In this document: one piece after another, positions 42,641 through 53,117 of the stretch
Numbering within the stretch: the first letter of the stretch is position 1
Layout: the number at the start of each line of letters is the position of its first letter
NCBI RefSeq assembly: GCF_900114015.1
Contig: NZ_FORN01000005.1
Coordinates: 146,094 to 210,093 of the forward strand
DNA length: 64,000 nucleotides
From: Caulobacter sp. UNC279MFTsu5.1
GTDB taxonomy: Bacteria; Pseudomonadota; Alphaproteobacteria; Caulobacterales; Caulobacteraceae
Direction: 5' to 3'
Program-made: the position numbers and the translations under genes
The notes under the pieces: model-generated
Seen by the model: only the letters and a program-made list of their open reading frames with translations
Databases searched by the model: none
What the model was told of the DNA's origin: nothing

Positions 42641-44305
42641 TTAGGCCGCCGCCGCCCGCCCGTCCCCGAACACCGGGACCTCCACGGCCGGCAGGGCCGC
42701 CTTGCCGCGGATCAGGTCCGACGCGCGCTCGGCGATCATCAGGGTCGGGGCGTTGGTGTTGCCGCCGATCAGGGTGGGCATGACCGAGGCGTCGACCACT
42801 CGCAGGCCTTGCAGCCCCTGCACCCGCAGCTGGTCGTCGACCACCGCCAGCGAATCGCCCGCCGCGCCCATCCGGCAGGTTCCGACCGGGTGGTAGATGG
42901 TCTCGGCCTTGGCGCGGACCCAGGCGTCGATCTCGGCGTCGGTCCTCACCGCCGCGCCGGGCGCGTACTCGGCCTCGCGATAGGGGTCGAGGGCGGCCTG
43001 GGCGGCGACGTCGCGGGCGATCTTCACGCCCTCGCGGATGGCGCGGCGATCCTCCTCAGCGGCCAGGTAGTTGGCCAGGATGGTCGGGTCGTCGAACGGG
43101 TCGGCCGAGCGCAGGCCGACCTTGCCCCGGCTTTCCGGACGCAGCTGGCAGACGTGCAGGGTGAAGCCGTCCTTCTCGACCTGGACCTTGCCGTGCTCCT
43201 GCATGATCGCCAGCACGCCGTGGATCTGCAGGTCGGGCCGGTCGAGGTCGGGGCGCGACTTCAGGAACGCGCCGCTCTCCAGGAACTGCTGGCGGCCCAG
43301 GCCCTGGCCCAGCAGCATGTAGGACAGGCCGGTGCCCAGCTTCCTCAGTCCCTTGTTGGCCGAATAGGCGGTGACCAAGTTCCTGGTCGTCCACGACAGG
43401 CAGACGTCCAGGTGGTCCTGCAGGTTGGCGCCCACGCCCTTGCTCTCATGGACCGTGGCGATCCCCTGGGCCTTCAGGTCGTCCGGATCGCCGATCCCCG
43501 ACAACTGCAGGAGGTGCGGCGACTGCACCGCCCCGGCGCTGAGCAGCACCTCGGCGTCGGCATGGGCGACGAGCCGCTCCGAACTGGTCCCGACCCCGTA
43601 TTCGACGCCGATCGCCCGGCCGTTCTCGACCAGGATCCGGGTGGTGCGCGCGCCGGTGACGCAGGTCAGGTTGGGCCGGGCTAGGGCGGCCGTCAGATAG
43701 GCCGCCGCCGCGCTCCACCGCTTGCCGTCGCGGATCGTCAGGTCGTAGGGACCGAAGCCCTCCTGCCGGTAGCCGTTGAAGTCCTGGGTCACGGCGTGCC
43801 CTGCCTGGCGGCCGGCCTCGATCAGGGCGGGGTAGAACGGGCTCTTGGACTCGCCGCGCGACACGTGCAGCGGGCCCGCGCCGCCGTGATAGGCGTCGCC
43901 GCCGCCGTGGTGGCTTTCCGAGCGCTTGAAATAGGGCAGGACCTCGGCATAGGACCAGCCCGCCAGCCCCATCTGCCGCCACTGGTCGTAGTCGCGCGCG
44001 TGGCCTCGGATATAGATCATGCCGTTGATCGCCGAACTGCCGCCCAGCCCCTTGCCGCGCGGCCACCACAGCTTGCGGTCGTTCAGGTGCGGCTCGGCCT
44101 CTGTCCAGAAGCCCCAGTTCTGTTCACCCTTGGCCTTGATCAGTTCGCCCACCCCGGCCGGCATCCGCACCAGGATCGAGCTGTTCCTGCCGCCGGCCTC
44201 CAGCAGCAGGACCTTGACGGCCGGATCCTCGGTCAGCCGGTTCGCCAGGACGCAGCCGGCCGAGCCGGCGCCGATGATGACGTAGTCGTAGCGCGCGCTA
44301 GCCAT
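42641..44305 (-). CDS. GMC-family FAD-dependent oxidoreductase
   Basis: The 554-residue flavoprotein is of the choline-dehydrogenase/alcohol-dehydrogenase (AlkJ) type. The FAD motif is YVIIGAGSAGCVLANRL near the N-terminus, followed by PRGKGLGGSSAINGMIYIRGHARDYDQW, the GMC signature 1 region, and the second signature SAGAVQSPHLLQLSGIGDPDDL. The catalytic His lies in IYHPVGTCRMG. It oxidises an alcohol with a quinone or other acceptor. Choline is only one possibility. No betaine genes are nearby. Confidence 0.92.
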   Translation of the reverse strand: MASARYDYVIIGAGSAGCVLANRLTEDPAVKVLLLEAGGRNSSILVRMPAGVGELIKAKGEQNWGFWTEAEPHLNDRKLWWPRGKGLGGSSAINGMIYIRGHARDYDQWRQMGLAGWSYAEVLPYFKRSESHHGGGDAYHGGAGPLHVSRGESKSPFYPALIEAGRQAGHAVTQDFNGYRQEGFGPYDLTIRDGKRWSAAAAYLTAALARPNLTCVTGARTTRILVENGRAIGVEYGVGTSSERLVAHADAEVLLSAGAVQSPHLLQLSGIGDPDDLKAQGIATVHESKGVGANLQDHLDVCLSWTTRNLVTAYSANKGLRKLGTGLSYMLLGQGLGRQQFLESGAFLKSRPDLDRPDLQIHGVLAIMQEHGKVQVEKDGFTLHVCQLRPESRGKVGLRSADPFDDPTILANYLAAEEDRRAIREGVKIARDVAAQAALDPYREAEYAPGAAVRTDAEIDAWVRAKAETIYHPVGTCRMGAAGDSLAVVDDQLRVQGLQGLRVVDASVMPTLIGGNTNAPTLMIAERASDLIRGKAALPAVEVPVFGDGRAAAA

Positions 44306-44461
44306 GGCCGAAGTCGCCTCCCTGATTTGTTATCGTTGTTCAGGCAGAGAGTGACGCGGGTTCGGGCGAGGGGCAAGGGGCGGTGCGCCCGATCATCGCG
44401 CCTGGAATTGGCATCGCTCCAAGGCTGGCGTTCTGCTTCCACCCGCGTTAGCAGACCGCCC

Positions 44462-46090
<1,629 letters not shown>

Positions 46091-46188
46091 AAGCGCCCGC
46101 TCCTCAGGACCACGGCATCGCCTTGACGGTCGATCCGCTCAGGCAGGCCGGAAACCGGACCTTGCCGGCGTCGTCGCGCCGTTCCGGA

Positions 46189-48285
46189 TCAGGAACCGCG
46201 CTGGACGCTTGCCATCGCCTTGCGCTCTTCCCGGTCAGCCCCCAAGGCCTGTCCCACCGCCGCCACCAGCTCCTCCCGGCGGATCGGCTTGGCCACGTGG
46301 TCGTCCATGCCCGCCGCCCGGCAGCGGGCGATCTGGTCGGGCAGGACGTCGGCGCTGAGGGCGATGATCGGCACGGCGCCGTGCGGGGCGGGCAGGGCGC
46401 GGATGGCGCGGGCGGCGGCCAAGCCGTCCATGCCGGGCATGTGCACGTCCATCAGGATCAGGTCGAAACCGCCCAGCCGCGCGGCGTCCACCGCCTGGGC
46501 GCCGTCGTCGGCGGTGGAGACCTCGCAGCCGGCCAGGGTCAGCAGGGCATGGCCCAGCTCGCGGTTCATCGGATGGTCGTCGACCAGCAGCACGCGCGGC
46601 GGCCGCTCGGCCTCGAGCGCGGCCGGGGCTGGAGCCGGGGCCTGGTCGGGGGCGACGGCCCGCGCGGATAGTTCGATCCAGAACACCGAGCCTTCGCCCA
46701 GCGTGCTGGCGACGCCGATCTCCCCGCCCATCCGGTCGATCAGGGCCTTGCTGATCGCCAGGCCCAGCCCCGCGCCGCCGTAGCGGCGGCTGATCGAGCC
46801 GTCGGCCTGGCTGAAGCGCTGGAACAGGCGGGCCTGGACCTCGGGGGCGATGCCGATGCCGGTGTCGGCGACCTCGAACCGCAGCTCGCCGAGGCCGGGG
46901 CCGATGACCAGCCGCGCGGCGACCTGGCCCTGGGCCGTGAACTTCAGGGCGTTGGCCAGCAGGTTCAGCAGGATCTGGCGCAGGCGGGTCTCGTCCAGGG
47001 CCAGCAGGACGGCTTCGTCGCCGTCGCCGACGGTCTCGACGCTCACCGACAGCGGCAGGCCCTTGGCCTGGGCGGCCGGGGCGACGATGGCGACGGCGTC
47101 GCGCAGCAGGGCGGCCGGCGAGACGGGGGCCAGCGCCAGGTCCAGGCGGCCGGCCTCGACCTTGGCGAAGTCCAGCAGGTCGTTGACGATCTCGGCCAGC
47201 GAGCGGCCGGCCCGGCCGACCAGGTCGAGGCGGCGGCGATTCTCGGACGACAGGTCCGGGTCGTCGCCGACGATCGCGGCGAAGCCGAGGATGCTGTTGA
47301 GCGGCGTGCGGATCTCGTGACTGATCGTGGCCAGGAAGTCGGACTTGGCCTGGCTGGCGGCCAGGGCCTTGGCCTGGGCGGCGCGGGCCACGGCCTGGCG
47401 GCGGACCAGCAGGGCCTGCAGCCGCTTCTGCTGGTTCAGCGCCAGGGCGGCGGCCAGGCAGACGGCGTAGAGCACCAGGTGGAAGATCTGGGCGTCCCGC
47501 AGCGGCGGGACGGCGACGGCGGGGTCCAGCCCGGTCCTGTGCAGCACCGTCGGTATGGTGGCCGCCAGCGAGCCGGTCACCAGCACCGCCGCCGCCCGCG
47601 GCCCGCCGCGGAACACCGCCAGCAGGGCGGGGGCGAACAGCAGCACCTCCAGATTGGCCTCGACCGTGAACACGGTCACGGTGGTGGCCAGCACCAGCGC
47701 CAGGACCAGCAGCGATTCCGCCAGGCCGACGCGGAAGGCCTCGCCATGACGGCGGTCGAACAGGATCAGCAGGGTGGGCAGGGCGATGGCCACGCCCAGC
47801 ACGTTGGAGGTGGTCCACTCGGTCCAGCCCTGCCAGAAGGCGCCGCCCATGCTGATCGACAGCAGGCCGTTGACCAGGATCGAACTGGCGGCCGTCAGGC
47901 TCGTCGAGGCGGCCATCAGCACCAGGAAGCCGCGCATGGAGCGCACCCGGATCGGCGCGTGCATCAGGCGCAGCAGGGCCGCCGTCGCCGCCGTCTGCAG
48001 GGTGTCCAGCCCGGCGACGATCAGCACAAAGCGTGGGGGATCGCCGATCGACAGCTCGATGGCCACGTGCAGGGCGGCGGTCAGGGCCAGCAGGACCGCG
48101 CCCTGCCGGCGGTTGAGCAGCAGCAGGCCGGCGATCAGCACCGCGTTGGCGGTCCAGATGGTGGGGATGTGCTGCGAGGCGCCCGCCAGGAACAGGCTGT
48201 AGGCCATGCCCGTCACATACGCGATCGTCAGGATCGCCAGGCGACGATGCGCCGGCTTCCAATCTCGCCACAGGCTCGCGACCAT
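46189..48285 (-). CDS. Membrane hybrid histidine kinase with MASE1 domain
   Basis: The 698-residue protein has a MASE1-like membrane sensor of about eight helices (residues ~16-285), then HisKA with His323 (TISHEIRTPLNS), HATPase_c (GAGLGLAISKALIDRMGG) and a C-terminal receiver with DLILMDVHMPGMDG. It has no periplasmic domain of note, so it probably senses a membrane or small-molecule signal. The domain order is kinase then receiver, and no response regulator is next to it. It ends 98 bases from the ABC-F stop and is convergent. Confidence 0.92.
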   Translation of the reverse strand: MVASLWRDWKPAHRRLAILTIAYVTGMAYSLFLAGASQHIPTIWTANAVLIAGLLLLNRRQGAVLLALTAALHVAIELSIGDPPRFVLIVAGLDTLQTAATAALLRLMHAPIRVRSMRGFLVLMAASTSLTAASSILVNGLLSISMGGAFWQGWTEWTTSNVLGVAIALPTLLILFDRRHGEAFRVGLAESLLVLALVLATTVTVFTVEANLEVLLFAPALLAVFRGGPRAAAVLVTGSLAATIPTVLHRTGLDPAVAVPPLRDAQIFHLVLYAVCLAAALALNQQKRLQALLVRRQAVARAAQAKALAASQAKSDFLATISHEIRTPLNSILGFAAIVGDDPDLSSENRRRLDLVGRAGRSLAEIVNDLLDFAKVEAGRLDLALAPVSPAALLRDAVAIVAPAAQAKGLPLSVSVETVGDGDEAVLLALDETRLRQILLNLLANALKFTAQGQVAARLVIGPGLGELRFEVADTGIGIAPEVQARLFQRFSQADGSISRRYGGAGLGLAISKALIDRMGGEIGVASTLGEGSVFWIELSARAVAPDQAPAPAPAALEAERPPRVLLVDDHPMNRELGHALLTLAGCEVSTADDGAQAVDAARLGGFDLILMDVHMPGMDGLAAARAIRALPAPHGAVPIIALSADVLPDQIARCRAAGMDDHVAKPIRREELVAAVGQALGADREERKAMASVQRGS

Positions 48286-48354
48286 AAAGACTCCCCCTCG
48301 GCCGGAGAATAGCCGAAAACCGTCGGTATTTCGTTAAGCGAGCGGCGTGTGGGC

Positions 48355-48885
48355 TCAATCTTTCCGCGAAAGTTCGGTCCGATATCGCTTCCAGTTCTCG
48401 ACATAGTGCAGGGCCGAGGCCTGGAGGATTAGCGCGTGGCCCTCGCCGATCTCGCGGACCACCTTGCCGGGGGCGCCCATGACCATCGAATTGTCGGGGA
48501 TCTCCTTGTTCTCGGTGATCAGGGCGCCGGCGCCGATCAGGCAGTTCCTGCCGATCTTCGCGCCGTTCAGGACGATCGCGCCGATGCCGATCAACGAGCC
48601 GTCGCCGATCGTGCAGCCATGAAGCATCACCATGTGACCGATCGTCACGTTGGCTCCGATGGTCAGCGGGCTGCCGACGTCGGTATGAAGTACTGAGCCG
48701 TCCTGAACATTGCTGTTCTCGCCGATCTCGATCGGATCATTGTCGCCGCGAACTATTGCGCCCCACCAGACGCTGGAATTCTTCCGCAGGATGACGTTTC
48801 CCATCACCTGGGCACTCGGCGCGATCCAATATTCGCCTTCCGCGGGAAGCGAGGGACTTGCGGCGCCCAAGGAATAGACAGTCAT
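48355..48885 (-). CDS. Gamma-carbonic-anhydrase family protein
   Basis: The 176-residue left-handed beta-helix protein has hexapeptide repeats ([43 protein letters not shown], then [33 protein letters not shown]). Histidines in [15 protein letters not shown] fit the trimer zinc site of the YrdA/PaaY/CaiE group. It is a single gene upstream of the CtrA-like site region at 48920. Confidence 0.9.
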   Translation of the reverse strand: MTVYSLGAASPSLPAEGEYWIAPSAQVMGNVILRKNSSVWWGAIVRGDNDPIEIGENSNVQDGSVLHTDVGSPLTIGANVTIGHMVMLHGCTIGDGSLIGIGAIVLNGAKIGRNCLIGAGALITENKEIPDNSMVMGAPGKVVREIGEGHALILQASALHYVENWKRYRTELSRKD

Positions 48886-49212
48886 CCGTACACCTCGTGT
48901 TCTAGAAGCAGGCGGAGCCTTAACGGCTCATAAACCATGTGGGCCCCATTGTATTTGTGCGATTCGAGGGGGAACACTCCCATATCGGGAGTCATTCTTC
49001 TCGTATCCGAGCCGCGCTCGATCGCCGAACGCGGCCTCCCGGTAACGGAGACCTTGGGTGTCGGTTTTGGGGTTTGGGCGTTCATCACCGCCTTCGGGGG
49101 CAAGCTCCGAACCGCCCGGCCGCGCTCGCGTTTCCGTTTTTCTCCTCCCCACCTGCTCCAAGGACGTCGCCATCCGGCCACGTCCTTTTTTCATGCCTGA
49201 ATGGAGGCTTAC
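48886..49212. other. 327-base gap between divergent gamma-CA and phoH genes
   Basis: No gene is visible. It holds a CtrA-like site at 48920, two GANTC sites (GATTC at 48961, GAGTC at 48989), a short hairpin ACTCCC/GGGAGT at 48976-48992 and a T-rich stretch near 49130-49145. The divergent layout makes it the shared promoter region. Confidence 0.6.
48920..48935. promoter_or_regulatory. CtrA-box-like site (TTAA-N7-TAAAC)
   Basis: TTAACGGCTCATAAAC matches TTAA-N7-TTAAC with one mismatch in the second half-site. It lies 35 bases upstream of the gamma-CA start and 278 bases from phoH. In Caulobacter such sites bind the cell-cycle regulator CtrA. The match is motif-based only. Confidence 0.4.
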
Positions 49213-49986
49213 ATGACCAAGCGAGCTCTCAAGCGGATGGTGCGCGAAGGCGCGAACGACGCCGGCCGTTACGACGACGACGCCAAGGTGCGCCGCCTGC
49301 CGGTGGAGCATCGCCAAGCTTGGTCGCCGCTGGGCAATCCGGGGCACGAGGATCGGGACCAGAGTTACCTCAAAACGATCAAACCCAAATCGCCGGGCCA
49401 GGCCAGCCTAATGGAGGCGATCGACGAAAAGAACCTGATCATGGCGCTGGGCCCGGCCGGCACCGGCAAGACCTACATCGCCATCGCCAAGGCCGTGGAG
49501 GCCCTGGAGGCCGGCAAGGTCGGCCGCATCGTGCTGTCGCGCCCCGCGGTCGAGGCCGGCGAGTCGATCGGCTACCTGCCCGGCGACATGGAGGACAAGC
49601 TGGCGCCGTACCTGCGCCCGCTCTACGACGCGCTGAGCGACCGCCTGTCGGTCAAGCGCATGCGGGCCCTGATGGCCGAGGGCGCGATCGAGATCGCCCC
49701 GGTCGGCTTCATGCGCGGCCGCACCCTGAACAACGCCTTCGTGGTGATCGACGAGGCCCAGAACTGCACCTACATGCAGCTGAAGATGCTGCTGACCCGC
49801 CTGGGCTGGAACTCGACCATGGTGGTGACCGGCGACCCGAACCAGTCCGACCTGCTGCCGGGCATCTCGGGCCTGGCCGAAGTGTCGGCCAAGTTCGAGC
49901 CGGTGGAGAACATCGCGGTGGTCCGCTTGGCCGACCGCGACATCGTCCGCCACCCGCTGGTCGCGGAGATGCTGGGCGTGCTCTGA
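49213..49986 (+). CDS. phoH: PhoH family ATPase
   Basis: The 257-residue protein has Walker A GPAGTGKT, a DEAQN Walker-B-like motif (VVIDEAQNCTYMQLKMLLTRLG) and VTGDPNQSDLLPGISGL, the PhoH signature. The N-terminal 60 residues are basic (TKRALKRMVREG, RRLPVEHRQAW). PhoH proteins are P-loop ATPases often linked to RNA metabolism or phosphate stress. The role here is not shown. A strong hairpin follows the stop at 49986. Confidence 0.9.
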   Translation: MTKRALKRMVREGANDAGRYDDDAKVRRLPVEHRQAWSPLGNPGHEDRDQSYLKTIKPKSPGQASLMEAIDEKNLIMALGPAGTGKTYIAIAKAVEALEAGKVGRIVLSRPAVEAGESIGYLPGDMEDKLAPYLRPLYDALSDRLSVKRMRALMAEGAIEIAPVGFMRGRTLNNAFVVIDEAQNCTYMQLKMLLTRLGWNSTMVVTGDPNQSDLLPGISGLAEVSAKFEPVENIAVVRLADRDIVRHPLVAEMLGVL

Positions 49987-49993
49987 GATCCCC

Positions 49994-50021
49994 GGCCAGG
50001 GCGGCGGTCGCCGCCCTGGCC
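49994..50021 (+). terminator. Hairpin after phoH
   Basis: GGCCAGGGCGGCG and CGCCGCCCTGGCC are perfect 13-base arms around GT, seven bases after the phoH stop. A short GTCCTT run follows, so termination is likely though the T-run is weak. Confidence 0.7.
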
Positions 50022-50100
50022 GTCCTTCGCGGCCCTCGCGAGATCTTGACGCGAGCACAAGGTTGGGTTGTCCTGTGCGGACGGAAAAAAGGTCTCCAAG

Positions 50101-50427
50101 ATGATCCAGTCCTCTCGGCTTTTCGCCGCCTTCTTTATCGCTTCAGTGATCGGGGGGGCGGGTTTCGCCAACGCTCAGACAAGCGGTGTCAACCCTCGTC
50201 AAACCTCGCCTTCCGCAGGCCGGCCGGCGGAAGGCTACGCCATGGCCCAGCAGGTGTCGTTCAACGCCGCGCGCATCACCAAGGCCAGGAAGGTCGCGAC
50301 CCTGATCAACGCGGATCGGTGCGACGCCGCCGTGAAGATGGCGCTCGCCAGCGAGGATAACAGGCTGACCGAACGTACGGTCGAGGTTTGCGCGAGCCGT
50401 GTCGAACAGCGGGCGGTCATCCGCTGA
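50101..50427 (+). CDS. Small secreted protein, paralogue A
   Basis: The ATG at 50101 gives 108 residues with a signal peptide (MIQSSRLFAAFFIASVIGGAGFANA). The mature part has AQQVSFNAARITKARKVATLINADRCDAAVKMALASED...ERTVEVC, with two cysteines. The segment is clearly related to the next gene, so the pair forms a tandem duplication. I do not recognise the family. A periplasmic location is likely. Confidence 0.75.
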   Translation: MIQSSRLFAAFFIASVIGGAGFANAQTSGVNPRQTSPSAGRPAEGYAMAQQVSFNAARITKARKVATLINADRCDAAVKMALASEDNRLTERTVEVCASRVEQRAVIR

Positions 50428-50480
50428 GCCAGAAAGAACGTCGGGCGGCCCGGCGCCGCTTGTCTTTGGTGGATGTGGGT

Positions 50481-50822
50481 ATGACTTTATCGAGGTTGAA
50501 GAGCTGGGCCGCCTTGGCCGTCGTAGCGGGACTTTGCTGGGCCGGTTCGGCCGGCGCCCAGACGTCTGGCGCCAAGCGCGAGGCCATGAGCTATCAAAGC
50601 CCCGGCTCGGCCGGGTGGGGGCAGCAGGTCAGCGCCGACGCCGCGAGGCTGCGCAAGGCCCGACAATTGGCCAAGCTGATCAACGACGGCAGGTGCGACG
50701 AGGCGATCAAGCAAGCCTCCGTCAGCGACGACACGGTCATAATGCAACGTGTCAGCGAGGTTTGCGCGCCCGTGCGCACCGCGAACACCATCGCTCCCGT
50801 CGCCACGACGGCCAAGCCCTAA
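50481..50822 (+). CDS. Small secreted protein, paralogue B
   Basis: The ATG at 50481 gives 113 residues with a signal peptide (TLSRLKSWAALAVVAGLCWAGSAGA). The mature part GQQVSADAARLRKARQLAKLINDGRCDEAIKQASVSDD...QRVSEVC matches paralogue A over about 50 residues, including both cysteines. The C-terminal tail is Thr/Pro-rich. It is followed by a 10-base hairpin and the OPT transporter gene. Confidence 0.75.
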   Translation: MTLSRLKSWAALAVVAGLCWAGSAGAQTSGAKREAMSYQSPGSAGWGQQVSADAARLRKARQLAKLINDGRCDEAIKQASVSDDTVIMQRVSEVCAPVRTANTIAPVATTAKP

Positions 50823-50878
50823 AGCCCGGACAAAACGCCTAAAGACTCGGCGAATGGCGGAACAGACTTGAGTTCGGG

Positions 50879-50905
50879 GCGGTCGGACGTGCAAGGTCCG
50901 ACCGC
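50879..50905 (+). terminator. Hairpin between paralogue B and the OPT gene
   Basis: GCGGTCGGAC and GTCCGACCGC are perfect 10-base arms around a seven-base loop, ending 22 bases before the OPT ATG. It may terminate the small secreted genes or act as an attenuator of the transporter gene. The T-run is short. Confidence 0.55.
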
Positions 50906-50927
50906 CTTAACTGCTTTGGGACCCTTC

Positions 50928-52916
50928 ATGTCGTCCGACGCCGCCGCGACTCCCCGTTCGGAGTTCACTATCCGGGGGGTCCTTCTCGGGATCCTTATCA
51001 CCCTCGTCTTCACCGCCGCCCAGGTCTATCTGGGCCTGAAGGTGGGCCTGACCTTCGCCACCTCGATCCCCGCGGCCGTCATCTCGATGGCCCTGCTGCG
51101 CGCGTTCCAGAGCGCGACGATTCAGGAGAACAACATCGTCCAGACCATCGCCTCGGCGGCGGGGACGCTGTCGTCGGTGATCTTCGTGCTGCCGGGCCTG
51201 CTGATGATCGGCTGGTGGAGCCACGTGCCGTTCCTGACCACCTTCGGGGCCTGCCTGGTTGGCGGCGTTCTGGGCGTGATGTACACCATCCCCCTGCGCC
51301 GGGCCCTGGTGACCAATTCCGACCTGCCCTATCCCGAGGGCGTCGCCGCCGCTGAGGTCCTGAAGGTCGGCACCGGCTCGCGGGCCGGCGCCGCCGAGGG
51401 CCAGGCCGGCCTGGTCGCCGTGGTGCTGGGCACCGTGGCCTCGGCCCTGTTCGCCGCCCTGGCCGCCGCCAAGATCTTCGCCGCCGAGGTGGCCGGCTAT
51501 TTCAAGGCCGGGGCCGGCGCCACCGGCCTAGGCGCTTCCAGCTCGCTGGCCCTGATGGGCGCGGGCCACCTGATGGGCATCACGGTCGGGGTGGCGATGT
51601 TCGCCGGCCTGGCCATCGCCTGGGGCGTGCTGGTGCCGATCATGACCGCCCACCACCCGATGCCGGGCGTCGACGTCGCCACCCACGCCCTGACCGTCTG
51701 GAAGACCGAGGTGCGGTTCATGGGGGCCGGCGTCATCGGCGCCGCCGCCATCTGGACCCTGGGCAAGCTGGCCCTGCCGATCTGGTCGGGCCTGATCTCG
51801 GCCTTCGAGGCCAGCAAGGCCCGCAAGGTCGGCGGCGCGGTCATCGCCCGCACCGAACAGGACATCCCGATCGGCATCGTCGGCCTGGTCTCGCTGCTGC
51901 TGCTGGCCCCGGCCGGCTGGTTCCTGGCCAACTTCCTGACCGGCGGACCGATCACCAGCCTGGCCGCGCCGCTGGTCGCCATCGGCGTCGGCTACGTGCT
52001 GGTCGCCGGCCTGCTGGCCGCCGCCGTTTGCGGCTACATGGCCGGCCTGATCGGCTCGTCCAACAGCCCCGTCTCGGGCATCGCCATCCTGACCGTGCTG
52101 GGCGCCTCGCTGATGGTCGGGGTCGTCGGCCGCGGGGTGATCGGCCCCGACATCGCCAAGGCCCTGGTCGCCTACGCCCTCTATGTCACCACCATGGTGC
52201 TGGCCGTGGCCGTGGTCGCCAACGACAACCTGCAGGACCTGAAGACCGGCCAACTGGTCGACGCCACGCCGTGGAAGCAGCAGGTGGCTCTGATCATCGG
52301 CGTCGTCGCCGGCGCCGTCGTCATCCCCTTCGTCCTGGAGCTGCTGAACCAGTCGAACGGCTTCGCCGGCGCGGCCAATCTCAGCACCGTGGCCGGCTCC
52401 ACGCCGCTGAACGCCCCGCAGGCGACCCTGATCTCGACCCTGGCCAAGGGCGTGATCGCCCATGATCTGGACTGGGGGCTGCTGGGCTACGGCGCCCTGA
52501 TCGGCCTGGGCCTGGTGATCGTCGACATCGTCCTGCGCCGGTCCAGCAACGGCCGCCTCAGCCTGCCGCCGCTGGGCGTGGGTCTGGCCATCTACCTGCC
52601 CAGCGCCGTCACCGCCCCGGTCGTGGTCGGCGCCGTGATCGGCTGGCTCTACGACCGCATGGTCGACAAGGACCGGATGGGCGAGGCGGCCAAGCGCCTG
52701 GGCGTGCTGATCGCCTCGGGCTTCATCGTCGGCGAGAGCCTGTTCAACGTCGCCCTGGCCGGTCTGATCGTCGCCACCCAGAAGCCCGGCCCGCTGGAGG
52801 TCCCCTTCGCGCCGTCCGAGCACGTGGGCATGATCTTCGCCCTGATCGCCGCGGCGGTCGTGGTGGCGGGGCTGTACGGCTGGGCGCGGCGGTCGGCGAA
52901 CAAGATCCAGGCGTAG
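50928..52916 (+). CDS. OPT-family oligopeptide transporter
   Basis: The 662-residue inner-membrane protein has about 14-16 helices and the OPT motifs EFTIRGVLLGILITLVFTAAQVYLGLKVGLTF and SDLPYPEGVAAAEVL. The ATG at 50928 is preferred over a TTG at 50868. Bacterial OPT members import peptides or metal-chelate peptides using a proton gradient. The substrate cannot be told. A terminator follows. Confidence 0.92.
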   Translation: MSSDAAATPRSEFTIRGVLLGILITLVFTAAQVYLGLKVGLTFATSIPAAVISMALLRAFQSATIQENNIVQTIASAAGTLSSVIFVLPGLLMIGWWSHVPFLTTFGACLVGGVLGVMYTIPLRRALVTNSDLPYPEGVAAAEVLKVGTGSRAGAAEGQAGLVAVVLGTVASALFAALAAAKIFAAEVAGYFKAGAGATGLGASSSLALMGAGHLMGITVGVAMFAGLAIAWGVLVPIMTAHHPMPGVDVATHALTVWKTEVRFMGAGVIGAAAIWTLGKLALPIWSGLISAFEASKARKVGGAVIARTEQDIPIGIVGLVSLLLLAPAGWFLANFLTGGPITSLAAPLVAIGVGYVLVAGLLAAAVCGYMAGLIGSSNSPVSGIAILTVLGASLMVGVVGRGVIGPDIAKALVAYALYVTTMVLAVAVVANDNLQDLKTGQLVDATPWKQQVALIIGVVAGAVVIPFVLELLNQSNGFAGAANLSTVAGSTPLNAPQATLISTLAKGVIAHDLDWGLLGYGALIGLGLVIVDIVLRRSSNGRLSLPPLGVGLAIYLPSAVTAPVVVGAVIGWLYDRMVDKDRMGEAAKRLGVLIASGFIVGESLFNVALAGLIVATQKPGPLEVPFAPSEHVGMIFALIAAAVVVAGLYGWARRSANKIQA

Positions 52917-52936
52917 GTTCGGGCCCGTGCGCTTAA

Positions 52937-52975
52937 AGGACCCGGAGGGCGAAAGCTCTCCGGGTCCTTTTTGTT
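52937..52975 (+). terminator. Rho-independent terminator after the OPT gene
   Basis: AGGACCCGGAG pairs with CTCCGGGTCCT around a GGCGAAAGCT loop and is followed by TTTTTGTTT. The structure is clear and close behind the stop at 52916. Confidence 0.92.
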
Positions 52976-52990
52976 TCCGGCCCCCAAGTT

Positions 52991-53095
52991 GTCATCCCGG
53001 AAAGCGCGCAGCGCTTGTCCGGGATCCAGGTGAATCGCACCGCGTCGCCCAGTCCCCTGGGTCCCGGACAGCCTCTGCGAGGCTTTCGGGATGAC
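52991..53095. repeat. Palindromic repeat, GTCATCCCGG family
   Basis: GTCATCCCGGAAAGCGCGCAGCGCTTGTCCGG at the left and GGACAGCCTCTGCGAGGCTTTCGGGATGAC at the right, as in 16881-16986. It lies between the OPT terminator and the convergent GNAT gene. Confidence 0.85.
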
Positions 53096-53117
53096 AACCG
53101 TTCGGGGAGGCAGGGGC

